Part shown: one piece after another, positions 47,581 through 56,852 of the stretch | How the letters are laid out: every line of letters begins with the position of its first letter | Numbering within the stretch: the first letter of the stretch is position 1 | DNA from: Clostridium sp. D53t1_180928_C8 | GTDB taxonomy: Bacteria > Bacillota > Clostridia > Clostridiales > Clostridiaceae | Assembly: GCF_015667795.1 (NCBI RefSeq) | Contig: NZ_JADPEL010000006.1 | Coordinates: forward strand, 62,001 to 126,000 | Length of the DNA stretch: 64,000 nt | Direction: 5' to 3' | The notes under the pieces: model-generated | Databases searched by the model: none | The model's input: the letters and a program-made list of their open reading frames with translations, nothing else | What the model was told of the DNA's origin: nothing | Program-made: the position numbers and the translations under genes

Positions 47581-49347
47581 CTAATCAACCTTTCTGCTTG
47601 GTATTGTTACTATAATTTTCAACCCTTTTTTTACTGCTTTTTCAATTTTAATACCATATTCTTTACCATATAGAATTCTTATTCTTTCATTTGCATTTGT
47701 AATTCCTATAGACTGGCCTGTCCCATATTTATCAGTTAACATTTTATTCATTTGTAATAATTTCTCATCCTCTATCCCTCTTCCATTATCTTCAATATAT
47801 ATTACAACTTTATCATTCACTTCTTCAATCGAAATGGTAAGTTTGTTGTCATTATCCTCTAATCTAATTCCATGGACAAAATAATTTTCTATCAATGGTT
47901 GAATTGTAAATTTTATTATTTGATTATCTAAAATTTCTTTAGGGCAATTTATATTAAATTCAAACTTATCTTCATATCTAAATTTAAAAATTTCTAAATA
48001 TTTTTCACAATATTCTATTTCATTTTTAATAGATATTATATCCTTATCCTTTAATTGACTTCTAAATAAGAATGCTAAAATATAAAGCATCTTCCCAATT
48101 TCTCTATCCCCATTGCATATAGCTTTCATTCTTATTGATTCTAGCGTATTATACAAAAAATGAGGATTTATTTGACTTTGTAACGCCATAAGTTCAGCTT
48201 TTTTCTGATTTACTTCTGCTTTTTTTTCATTTAATTCATATACATAACTTTTTTCTATATAATCATTTAATTGAGTACACATCTCATTAAAATGCTTTGA
48301 AATAATATTTATTTCATCAACTTCTTTTCCTACTGGAATTACAACATTTACATCACCTTGTTTAACCTTATCCATAGCCAATAAAAGTTTATTCATTCTA
48401 TCACTAATATTTTTAATCTTAAAGTAAAAGAAAATTTCTGCAATAACAAATACAATTACATCTATAAAAAATACGGATATATGAAATGATATAGGCAGTT
48501 TTATTGTATTCGTTTTCTTAACTCTTCCAATAGTTATTAAATCTAGATTATTATATATTGAATTAATGCTATAATTCTCATCTAAATAAAATTGATTTTT
48601 TCCTATTATCAACCCATCTATATATGGATATTTAGAATTTGTATATTTTTCAGTTGAATCATAAATACAAAATCCATTTTTATTTAAAATTAAAGCCTCA
48701 TACTTATTATCATATTTTTCTAAAATTTTACTTATAAAATCTAAATTAAATACAAATACTATTTCACCTTCATTTTTATATGTTAATGGATTATTAATTT
48801 CTCTAATATTATAAATATAATTTGTATCTTTCGAAGTATTTTTATATTTATATCTCTCTTCAATTGAATCCTCTGTGATCTTTTCATATCTTGTCTTCTT
48901 GTCTCTATTAAAAGATGTAACCTCATTTCTACTATAACTAACAAACTCTATTTTTTCTAAATTGGGATTTAAATTTATACATCCTTCTACAAAATACTCT
49001 ACTCCCTTATAAATACTATCACTGCTCATAGCATAGTTATCTAATTTATTTTTTAGATAACTTAAATTATCAAAGTTTAAAAAATCTATAATATCTGTAA
49101 TTATATCATTATCCCTATACATATTTGTGGTTGCTATAGTTACTGCATTATTAATATTTATAAGTTCTTCATTAATATCATAAATAACCTTATCATTTAT
49201 ATATAATTGACTTTCCCGTATATTATTTAATACCTTTCCCGCAAAGAATGCATCTAAAATTAATATTACTATAACCAATATACTTGTATAAATTATAATT
49301 ATTTTTTTATACATTGTTCCATTTTTTAATCTCATAAGTTTACCCAT
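47581..49347 (-). CDS. YesM-type sensor histidine kinase
   Basis: This 588-residue membrane sensor has one N-terminal helix (about 15-35) and an extracellular sensing domain (about 35-285). A second helix, a HAMP region (about 310-365), and the His_kinase core with MALQSQINPHFLYNTLESIR (phospho-acceptor His) follow. The ATPase part carries IEDNGRGI and GTGQSIGITNANERI. YesM kinases sense oligosaccharides outside the cell, often through an ABC binding protein. It is the first gene of a two-gene unit with YesN. The start is uncertain: no good ribosome binding site precedes 49347, and ATG codons a few residues inward (RLKNGTM) are possible. Confidence 0.9.
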   Translation of the reverse strand: MGKLMRLKNGTMYKKIIIIYTSILVIVILILDAFFAGKVLNNIRESQLYINDKVIYDINEELININNAVTIATTNMYRDNDIITDIIDFLNFDNLSYLKNKLDNYAMSSDSIYKGVEYFVEGCINLNPNLEKIEFVSYSRNEVTSFNRDKKTRYEKITEDSIEERYKYKNTSKDTNYIYNIREINNPLTYKNEGEIVFVFNLDFISKILEKYDNKYEALILNKNGFCIYDSTEKYTNSKYPYIDGLIIGKNQFYLDENYSINSIYNNLDLITIGRVKKTNTIKLPISFHISVFFIDVIVFVIAEIFFYFKIKNISDRMNKLLLAMDKVKQGDVNVVIPVGKEVDEINIISKHFNEMCTQLNDYIEKSYVYELNEKKAEVNQKKAELMALQSQINPHFLYNTLESIRMKAICNGDREIGKMLYILAFLFRSQLKDKDIISIKNEIEYCEKYLEIFKFRYEDKFEFNINCPKEILDNQIIKFTIQPLIENYFVHGIRLEDNDNKLTISIEEVNDKVVIYIEDNGRGIEDEKLLQMNKMLTDKYGTGQSIGITNANERIRILYGKEYGIKIEKAVKKGLKIIVTIPSRKVD

Positions 49348-49532
49348 GCCTATATTTTTTCTTTAAGTTATTCTATAAATATTAAACCATATATGTATAA
49401 TTTTTGAAAGTTTTTCTAATGGAAAAATTATATATTTTATTTAAATATTTCACTTTTATCAACAATTTACTTTATATAACTCCTTTATTAAAATATAATT
49501 GTCTTATAAAAACACCAAAGGATGTGAGCTTT

Positions 49533-50201
49533 ATGAATACGTTTAATCTTCAAAAAATACTAGACTTTTTTAATTATATATTTTGGTTTTTTTGCTTAAA
49601 TATATTTTTTCTAATTTTTAATATACCATTAGTATTATTTTTTCTATTTATTGGCTTAGATAAAGTTGTAACTTACTTACCTTTATTTTTAGTTTGTACA
49701 ATTCCATTAATGCCTTCAATAACTGTTTTATTCTACTGTATGAATAAAATAATTAAATATAAAGATTTAAATCTATTTTATGACATATATATGGGACTAA
49801 AACTAAATATAAAACAATCTATTTTATTATGGTGCGGTGAGCTATTTATAATATTTATTTTATCAATAAACATTAGATTCTTTACACAATATCAATTTAG
49901 CTTATTATTTAATTGTATGTTTATAACATTATTTATTATATTATTATTAACAACACCATACATTTATTTATTAATAAGTAGATTTTCACTAAAGAGCTAT
50001 GATTTGATAAAAAACTCATTAATACTTGCAGTTACTCGACCTCTTATAACTATATCAAATATATTGATACTTTTATTCTGTATGATTTTATTTGAAGTAA
50101 GTCCTGGAACAACTATTCTATTTGCTAGTAGTATTTTTACTTTTTTAGTAAGTTATAATAATAAATGCTTGCTTAATAAACTTGAAGAATTATCAAATTA
50201 A
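49533..50201 (+). CDS. YesL-like DUF624 membrane protein
   Basis: This 222-residue protein with about five membrane helices belongs to the YesL/DUF624 group. The typical opening FFNYIFWFFCLNIFFLIFNIPLVLFF and the later IPLMPSITVLFYCMNKII are both present. The ATG at 49533 follows AAAGGATG; longer frames from 49404 have no ribosome binding site. YesL proteins are found beside YesMN and LplBC-type transporters in Firmicutes, but their function is not known. Here it is divergent from the kinase gene and ends in a strong terminator. Confidence 0.82.
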   Translation: MNTFNLQKILDFFNYIFWFFCLNIFFLIFNIPLVLFFLFIGLDKVVTYLPLFLVCTIPLMPSITVLFYCMNKIIKYKDLNLFYDIYMGLKLNIKQSILLWCGELFIIFILSINIRFFTQYQFSLLFNCMFITLFIILLLTTPYIYLLISRFSLKSYDLIKNSLILAVTRPLITISNILILLFCMILFEVSPGTTILFASSIFTFLVSYNNKCLLNKLEELSN

Positions 50202-50207
50202 AATATA

Positions 50208-50247
50208 GAAGCTAACTAATTTAAAAATTTAAATTAGTTAGCTTTTT
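50208..50247 (+). terminator. Terminator of the YesL-like gene
   Basis: AAGCTAACTAATTTA pairs with TAAATTAGTTAGCTT around a short loop, followed by T. The minus-strand alkyltransferase gene ends at 50263, so it may serve both strands. Confidence 0.88.
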
Positions 50248-50262
50248 CAATTATAGCTTAAA

Positions 50263-50733
50263 TTATTTTCTTTCTAATTTTAATAAAAATTCTTTTTTAT
50301 CTATTCCATCTGCATAACCTACCATTGATCCATTTTTTCCAATAACTCTATGACATGGTACAATAATTGCAATTGGATTCTTATTATTTGCTCCACCTAC
50401 TGCTCTATATGCATTTGTTTTTCCTATTCTTTCAGCAATCTCCTTATAAGAAACAGTTTCTCCAAATTTAATTTTGCACAATTCATTCCAAACACTTTTT
50501 TGAAAGTTTGTTCCCTTTATAAATTTAATCTCCAATTCAAAATTCTTTCTTTCTCCATTAAAATATTCTTCTAATTGCTTCTTACATTTAATTATTATTT
50601 TTTTTTCATTTTCATTATTTATTTCATCCATTAGTAAATTAACATCACTAACAAAATTAACTCCAATTATATATTTATCTTCTACTTCAATTTTAATTTT
50701 TCCTAGCTTACTATCATAATAACTAAAACTCAT
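50263..50733 (-). CDS. ogt: Methylated-DNA--protein-cysteine methyltransferase
   Basis: This 156-residue suicide repair protein moves alkyl groups from O6-alkylguanine to its active cysteine C127, in IVPCHRVIG. An N-terminal alpha/beta domain (about 1-70) precedes the DNA-binding domain with FQKSVWNELCKIKFGETVSYKEIA and the arginine finger region NAYRAVGGANNKNP. The size fits Ogt/AdaB-type enzymes without the Ada regulatory part. The ATG at 50733 has AAAGG at a slightly long distance of 13 bases. It stands alone. Confidence 0.95.
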   Translation of the reverse strand: MSFSYYDSKLGKIKIEVEDKYIIGVNFVSDVNLLMDEINNENEKKIIIKCKKQLEEYFNGERKNFELEIKFIKGTNFQKSVWNELCKIKFGETVSYKEIAERIGKTNAYRAVGGANNKNPIAIIVPCHRVIGKNGSMVGYADGIDKKEFLLKLERK

Positions 50734-50787
50734 AATAACATAGACCTTTCTTATAATAATTATTAATATAAATTATTATATCATTAT

Positions 50788-50829
50788 AAAATAATAGGAG
50801 CATGCTTAATTGCACTACTCCTATTATTT
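50788..50829 (-). terminator. Terminator of the MMPL operon
   Basis: On the minus strand AATAATAGGAG pairs with CTCCTATTATT around a loop of about 17 bases, just after the stop codon of the heptad-repeat gene. Confidence 0.82.
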
Positions 50830-53712
50830 TTATTTGAATATATCCTTAATTTTTTCAAATAATGATTTATTACTACTATCTGAATCCGTAGTTTTTTTAT
50901 TTTCTTCTAAATCTATTTTATTAGTATCATTTTTACTATTAATACTTTCCACTGCATCACTTCTCATTATAAATTTAACAGAGCCTGTCATATCATTTGA
51001 TAAACCTGAATATACACCATAATCCTTTGACATTTGAACTAATTCATCCTTAACCGCACTAAATCCATCAATGCTATCTAAGGCATTACTTCCTTCTTCA
51101 TTAATCTTGTCTAACCCTTCATATTTTAGTTTATCAACACCATCATATAGTGATTGTGTCCCACTCTTAAGCTTTTCAGTTCCATCTAATATCTTTTTAG
51201 AATTATCTTTTAATGTTAACGTACCATCTGCTAATGTTTTTCCACCTTTCGCTAAAGAACTAACCCCATTAGCTAATGTCTTTCCTCCTTCTGATAATTG
51301 GCTTGTTCCATTATATAATGTTCCTATTCCTGATTTTATTAATTTAGAGTTACTATTTAACTCATTTGCACCAGTTAATAATGAATTACTACCACTTGCT
51401 AAAGCATTAGCTCCATCAGCTAATGTCTTTGCACCATCTGATAATTGATTTGTTCCATCATATAATATTCCTATTCCTGAACTTATTAATTTAGAGTTAG
51501 TATTTAATTCCTTTGCTCCACTTACTAATACATTACTTCCTTCTTCTAAAGCATTTGTACCTTCTAATAAAGATCCTGTTCCTTTTGCTAATTCACTACT
51601 ACCTACAGAAAGTTGCCCCATTGCATCACTTATTTGTGTTGATCCATTATTTAAATTATTAGTTCCAGTTGCAAGCCTATTACTACCATCTAATAATGCT
51701 GAAATTCCCTTTTCCAACTCTCCTGTACTTCCAGCTAATTGGCTACTTCCATCATAAAGTGATTTTAAACCTTGTGATATAGACTCTGCTCCAGCTGGCA
51801 ATTTTGATCCAGTATCCACCATCCCTTGAAAAGTACTAACTAATTGATTTGAGCCGTCTGAAAGATTTTGTAATCCATCTTTTAAGTTTTCTGCTCCCTG
51901 TGCCGCAGGCTCAATTCCTCTTTTAATTTGTACTAATCCTGAATTTTGTTCTGATGATACATTACTTATATTTGAACTTATAGCAACTAACTGTTCTGCA
52001 AGGTCTGGATTACTTTCTGCTAAGCTTGCCGCAATATTATCTAACTGTGCTGTAAGTGCATCTAACTGTGCTGTTGAATTTATAACTGTATCAATCCCTG
52101 AAACTCCACCTGAAAGTCCGTTACTTAATTCTTCTGCTCCAGATAACGCATTTTTTATTCCTCCATCTATCTCTTCATATTTTTTCTCAATTTCATTTGC
52201 TCCATCTACAAAACTGCTTACTCCCCCAAAAAATATTTCTCTTTGTGATTCTATATTAGCAAGACCTTCATTTATATCATTTATTCCTTTAATTAATATA
52301 GGTGCCTTACTACTTAATTCTTTTACTCCATTATTTAAATCTTGTGCTCCCGAATATACTTTTTTTACTCCATCATCAAATTCTACATACTTTTCATTTA
52401 ATTTGGTTACACCAGTATCTATCTCATTTGCACCAGAATTTAACTCTGGAGCCTTTGAATTTAATGTAGCAACTCCCTCACTTAAAGTTTCTGCTCCTAA
52501 CGATAAATTTGATATCCCTGTATCAAATAGTGAATACTTGGCATTTAATTCACTAGCTCCATTGTTTAATGAATTCACACCGTTTATTAATGTTGGGACA
52601 CTTCCATTTAACTTATTAATTCCATCATTTAAAGTTCCTGCACCGGATGCCAAACTTGATACACCTGTATCAAATAGTGAATACTTGGCATTTAATTCAC
52701 TAGCTCCGCTATTCAACGAGTTAGCACCATTTACCAATGTTGGAACATTCTCATTTAATGTATTTATACCATTTTTTAATTCAATTGCACCACTATTTAG
52801 AGTACCTACCCCTGAATCAAATATAGAATAATTACTTGCTAATTCAGTTTGACCATTTAATAGCTCCTTAGATCCACTTAATAAATCCTCTCCCCCCTTT
52901 TGCAAGTCATTTAATGCAGTTTTTAAGTCATCAACCTTATCTACTCCTTCTATTTCATCTATATCTTCACTAGAAGTAGTTGCAAGTACCATTATTGCAG
53001 GTATTTCAAACTTCTCTGTTTCTCCTGTAATTTCAAATGAATCTTCTAAATCAATACTACTACTTCCTAATAAATCATCTAACAAATCTCCTAAATTCAA
53101 TGATTCTTTAAGTCCTGGTATAGTAACAAAAGTTACTAATGAATTATTTCCATCATTTATAACTTTACCTGAAGTAATTTCTACATTCTTAAAATTACTA
53201 TTAGACAAAGTAAATTCGGTTGCTGTTAATAATGGTAAATATATTGTTCTTTTTTCTCCATTGATAAAAACTGTTTTACTTTCATTATTCTTAATATTAA
53301 CTGAAATTTTAAATTTACCACTTTCTCCTAAAACATCATTAGGATCTACTTTCTTACCATTAAATTCATAATTAACTGAAATAGTTATTGGTAGCTTATT
53401 ACTACTCTTACCTTGGTAATAAAGTTCATTTGAATTTATATTCCAACTTAAATTTTCCCCATTTTTAGTTGGCTCCTCATCACCTTTTACATTTTTAACA
53501 TCTGTTAATGTTGACTTATCTGTAAATCCTCCTAAAGTTTCACTTCCCTTAATCCAATCACTAACTATTTGTTCTGTTGGATTTCCATTTTCATCTAATA
53601 TTACATATACAGTTTCATCTTTTTTAATATCTTGAGCAAAAGCTGCAGAATTAGTTGTAACTGTTATTAATGCAACTAAACATGCTAATCTTTTTGATAT
53701 TCCTTTTCTCAT
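50830..53712 (-). CDS. Secreted protein with Leu/Gly heptad repeats, partner of MMPL transporter
   Basis: This is a 960-residue exported protein. A signal peptide is visible (1-26, LACLVALITVTTNSAAFA). A beta-rich domain (about 30-235) follows. From about 250 to 900 come heptads of the xxxLxxG type (for example LNSGASELNAKYSLFDTG), as in YhgE/Pip-like proteins. Near the middle the heptads group into 49-residue super-repeats. The acidic Lys/Asp tail has no membrane helix or LPxTG. Its ATG overlaps the stop of the MMPL gene (ATGA), so the two are coupled and the product probably works on the outside with the transporter. The exact role is unknown. Confidence 0.82.
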   Translation of the reverse strand: MRKGISKRLACLVALITVTTNSAAFAQDIKKDETVYVILDENGNPTEQIVSDWIKGSETLGGFTDKSTLTDVKNVKGDEEPTKNGENLSWNINSNELYYQGKSSNKLPITISVNYEFNGKKVDPNDVLGESGKFKISVNIKNNESKTVFINGEKRTIYLPLLTATEFTLSNSNFKNVEITSGKVINDGNNSLVTFVTIPGLKESLNLGDLLDDLLGSSSIDLEDSFEITGETEKFEIPAIMVLATTSSEDIDEIEGVDKVDDLKTALNDLQKGGEDLLSGSKELLNGQTELASNYSIFDSGVGTLNSGAIELKNGINTLNENVPTLVNGANSLNSGASELNAKYSLFDTGVSSLASGAGTLNDGINKLNGSVPTLINGVNSLNNGASELNAKYSLFDTGISNLSLGAETLSEGVATLNSKAPELNSGANEIDTGVTKLNEKYVEFDDGVKKVYSGAQDLNNGVKELSSKAPILIKGINDINEGLANIESQREIFFGGVSSFVDGANEIEKKYEEIDGGIKNALSGAEELSNGLSGGVSGIDTVINSTAQLDALTAQLDNIAASLAESNPDLAEQLVAISSNISNVSSEQNSGLVQIKRGIEPAAQGAENLKDGLQNLSDGSNQLVSTFQGMVDTGSKLPAGAESISQGLKSLYDGSSQLAGSTGELEKGISALLDGSNRLATGTNNLNNGSTQISDAMGQLSVGSSELAKGTGSLLEGTNALEEGSNVLVSGAKELNTNSKLISSGIGILYDGTNQLSDGAKTLADGANALASGSNSLLTGANELNSNSKLIKSGIGTLYNGTSQLSEGGKTLANGVSSLAKGGKTLADGTLTLKDNSKKILDGTEKLKSGTQSLYDGVDKLKYEGLDKINEEGSNALDSIDGFSAVKDELVQMSKDYGVYSGLSNDMTGSVKFIMRSDAVESINSKNDTNKIDLEENKKTTDSDSSNKSLFEKIKDIFK
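52517..52707 (-). repeat. 147-bp coding repeats in the heptad-repeat gene
   Basis: A stretch of 43-44 bases (52518-52560 and 52665-52707) is repeated almost without change at a distance of 147 bp, or 49 codons. Flanking sequence is similar but diverged. This marks recent internal duplication of seven heptads. Confidence 0.75.
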
Positions 53713-55793
53713 ATTTCTTTTCCTCCCTCAACACATTCAACAAAAGTTTTACTTGTTTTAACTATTAACTTTTCACAAAGTAATAATATTCCTGGCAATA
53801 CAAATAGTATTACGAACATACTTATAATTGCTCCTCTAGCCATTAAAGTACATAAGGAACTTATCATTTCCATATCCGATATAATTCCTACACCTGCAGT
53901 TGCTCCAAAAAAAGTTAATGCACTAGTCACAATTGATCTTGATGAACTTTGTAATGCTATTGTCATTGCTTTTTTCTTATCACAATTTAAAGCTAGCTCT
54001 TCTTTAAATCTAGATGTTAGCAATATTGCATAATCTACTGTTGCTCCTAATTGAATAGTTCCTATTACTATTGATGATATAAATGGAATACTTGTACCCA
54101 TATAGAAAGGAATTCCTAAGTTTATAAAAATAGCTAATTCAATTGCTAAAACTAGCAATATAGGAATTATGGCTGATTTAAATACAAATAATATTATTAT
54201 AAATATAGCTAAAATTGACGCTACACTAACCTTATTAAAATCACTATCTGCTATTGTAATTAAATCTTCTGTTAATGGTGCTTCACCACCTACTAAGCCA
54301 TTTTCATCATACTTTTTAACAATATTATTTATTTCTTTTAATTGAACTCCTACCTCATTTGATGCCGCCTTATATTCTGAATTAAGCATTATTTCTTCAT
54401 ATCCACCACTTTTTATTTTTTCTAATAAATCATTTGGTATAAAAGTTTGAGGAATTCTTTGACCCAATATATCCTCTAAACCTACTACTGAAGTTACGCC
54501 TTCAACAGCCTTTAATTCATCAATCATTTGATCAATTTTATAACCTTCTAAATCATCTCTCACCAAAATTATATTAGTTGACATCATATTATACTCTGAC
54601 TTTAATTTATTATTAGCTATAATAGAAGGTAAATCCTTTGGTAGTGATTCATCTAGATTATAATAGACCTTTGTATTATTATTTCCTATAATAGCTGGTA
54701 TCAAGGCAATGGCTCCAATAATAACAAATAATTTATGATGCTTTATTACAAATACTGAACTTTTCTTAAAACTTGGTAGTAAAGTTTTATGCTTATACTT
54801 ATGAATAAGCTTATCAAATGTTAATATCATTGCTGGTAATACTGTTATAGTACATATAACGCCAAATACAACACCTTTTGCCATTACAAACCCAATATCT
54901 TTTCCAAATCCTAATTCCATAATACATAATGCTAAAAATCCAGCTATTGTAGTTAATGAACTTCCCGCAATAGATGCCATGGTTTTTTCTATTGCAACTG
55001 CCATAGCTTCCGTCTTATTGGGTTGATTTATTCTTTCTTCATCATATCTATTAAGTAAAAAAATTGAATAGTCCATTGTTACTGCTAGTTGTAATACAGC
55101 TGATAGAGCTTTTGTTATATACGAAATTTCTCCAAATAGAATATTTGTACCCATATTATAAATTACTGCAATTCCTATACTTAACATAAATATAATTGGA
55201 ATTATAAATGATTCCATAGTTAAACTTAAAATTACAATTGATAATATAACAGCTATTAAAACATAAATAGGTGTCTCCTTATCAGCTAAGTCTTTAGTAT
55301 CCTTTATTACACCACCAATTCCACTTAAAAATGCTTGTTTACCTGTAATGCTTCTTATTTCTTCTATTGCTTTCTCAGTAGATTGGCTTGCATCAGTATC
55401 AGTTAACTTAACAATCATAAGTGTTGAATCATCCGAAAAAAGAATATCTCTTATCTCAGCTGGTAATATCTCTTTAGGCACAGATATATCTAGTGCATCA
55501 TCTATCCATATAACTTCAGATACCCCATCAACACCACTTACTTTTTCCTTTAGTTTAGCTACATCTTTATTATCCATACCTTCAACTATTAACATAGCTA
55601 AGGATCCACAATCAAAATCATCTTTTAATATTGCTTGAGCTTTCCTTGTTTCCAAATCACTTGGTAAATAACTCAAGATATCATAATTAACTTTTGTATT
55701 AAAATATCCTATTGCAGATGGTATTAATAAAATAATGGCTACTATCAAAATAAAAATTCTACTTTTGGCTATTGCCCGTGATATTTTTTTCAT
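53709..55793 (-). CDS. MMPL/RND family transporter
   Basis: This 694-residue membrane protein has the duplicated RND fold. Each half has one helix, an extracellular domain and five helices. TMDYSIFLLNRYDEE in the first half and ATVDYAILLTSRFKEE in the second carry the proton-relay Asp-Tyr pairs typical of MMPL proteins. It resembles YdfJ of Bacillus. MMPL proteins export lipids, peptides or glycopolymers. GGGGGATAACAGG precedes the ATG. It is the first gene of an operon with the heptad-repeat secreted protein, which may take the place of an MmpS-like or periplasmic adaptor. Confidence 0.92.
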   Translation of the reverse strand: MKKISRAIAKSRIFILIVAIILLIPSAIGYFNTKVNYDILSYLPSDLETRKAQAILKDDFDCGSLAMLIVEGMDNKDVAKLKEKVSGVDGVSEVIWIDDALDISVPKEILPAEIRDILFSDDSTLMIVKLTDTDASQSTEKAIEEIRSITGKQAFLSGIGGVIKDTKDLADKETPIYVLIAVILSIVILSLTMESFIIPIIFMLSIGIAVIYNMGTNILFGEISYITKALSAVLQLAVTMDYSIFLLNRYDEERINQPNKTEAMAVAIEKTMASIAGSSLTTIAGFLALCIMELGFGKDIGFVMAKGVVFGVICTITVLPAMILTFDKLIHKYKHKTLLPSFKKSSVFVIKHHKLFVIIGAIALIPAIIGNNNTKVYYNLDESLPKDLPSIIANNKLKSEYNMMSTNIILVRDDLEGYKIDQMIDELKAVEGVTSVVGLEDILGQRIPQTFIPNDLLEKIKSGGYEEIMLNSEYKAASNEVGVQLKEINNIVKKYDENGLVGGEAPLTEDLITIADSDFNKVSVASILAIFIIILFVFKSAIIPILLVLAIELAIFINLGIPFYMGTSIPFISSIVIGTIQLGATVDYAILLTSRFKEELALNCDKKKAMTIALQSSSRSIVTSALTFFGATAGVGIISDMEMISSLCTLMARGAIISMFVILFVLPGILLLCEKLIVKTSKTFVECVEGGKEI

Positions 55794-55799
55794 CCTGTT

Positions 55800-56104
55800 A
55801 TCCCCCCATTCTTCTCTTCTCTAAACTCTATACTCTTTAAACTATTTTTTCAATTTCAGTTTTCTGTATTTTTTTTCCTATATTTCAATTAAAAACAGTA
55901 TTTATATCGTATTCATAGCCCTTTTCCTTTATTTTCCTCAACTTATCTTTTGTTTTCATTTTGCTCTTTTGAAACCGTTGATTTTTCTAGCCTCTAGTCT
56001 TTCATTTTATTTTTATTAATTAAAAATTAACAACTTGTTCAAAATTTCACCTAAGAAAAATAATACCTAATTAATAATTTATTTATAAATTCCTAATACA
56101 ATTA
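55800..56104. other. Intergenic region upstream of the MMPL operon
   Basis: About 300 bp without a supported gene. It must carry the MMPL promoter, but no clear -35/-10 pair stands out. No repeat or RNA structure is evident. Confidence 0.5.
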
Positions 56105-56147
56105 TATTTTTTAAGAAAATAAAAAGAGGACTAGTTTAGTCCTCTTT
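56105..56147 (-). terminator. Terminator that overlaps the sortase stop codon
   Basis: AAAGAGGACTA (56123-56133) and TAGTCCTCTTT (56137-56147) form a perfect stem. On the minus strand the first arm contains the last codons and the TAA of the sortase gene. T-rich sequence follows to 56105. Confidence 0.85.
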
Positions 56148-56852
56148 ATCTACTAATGAAGCCGATACTATAGTTCTTGCTCCATCAAACTCATAACTGC
56201 AAGTATATAATGTAATTATACTTGAATTTTCCTTAATTTTATTTTCCTTATTATACATAGATTTTTCTTTTAAATTATTAATATAATCATTAAACTCATC
56301 ATTATTATAAAAACTATTTTTCAAAATAATATTTTCGCTCTGTTCTACAAATACGGAGAATACTTCATAGTAATAATTCTTATTATCTTTATTTATAATA
56401 ATTTTTCCCTCTTCAAAGAACTCCCTTTCTTTAAATTTATTTATATCAGAAAACATGCTTCCATTTCTCATATTATGCCCATATAAAATTAAGTTTTTAT
56501 CTTTTAAAATATTATTTTCATAATCAATAAAAATGGTCCCACCTACATCATCTTCCTTGTAAAAATTATTTTTTAAATAAAATTCATTATCTGTACCCTG
56601 TACTACTGGATAATCTATTACTGTATCAGGTATATTAAGCCAAAACTTATATTCTGGATTAATTTCTTCTAACTTCTTATCTTTAATCTCAACTTCATCA
56701 TTATATTCTAAATTATTTATTATTGCCCTAATTTCTTGATATGTTTTAATTGATTTATTATATTTATAATTTTTATTTAATATTACTGTAAGGCATATGA
56801 TAATTATTATAAATAATATAAAACTAATTATATTTTTAAATTTTATCTTCAT
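56136..56852 (-). CDS. Class B-type sortase
   Basis: This 238-residue membrane-bound transpeptidase links surface proteins to the cell wall. An N-terminal membrane anchor (about 5-25) precedes the beta-barrel. H126 in LILYGHNMRNGSMF, C218 in ITLYTCSY and R226 in DGAR form the catalytic triad. TLYTC and the long helix before the active site fit class B. The ATG at 56852, after a GTGAG-type site, is chosen; the longer frame starts with TTG at 56888. It overlaps the end of the YibE/F-like gene by 17 bases, so the two are co-transcribed, and the phosphatase gene lies just upstream. This suggests a dedicated substrate. Confidence 0.9.
   Translation of the reverse strand: MKIKFKNIISFILFIIIIICLTVILNKNYKYNKSIKTYQEIRAIINNLEYNDEVEIKDKKLEEINPEYKFWLNIPDTVIDYPVVQGTDNEFYLKNNFYKEDDVGGTIFIDYENNILKDKNLILYGHNMRNGSMFSDINKFKEREFFEEGKIIINKDNKNYYYEVFSVFVEQSENIILKNSFYNNDEFNDYINNLKEKSMYNKENKIKENSSIITLYTCSYEFDGARTIVSASLVDKED

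Noticed and set aside
51071-52860. Long plus-strand open frames and repeats opposite the heptad-repeat gene
   Set aside because: They are mirror frames of a repetitive coding region without ribosome binding sites.
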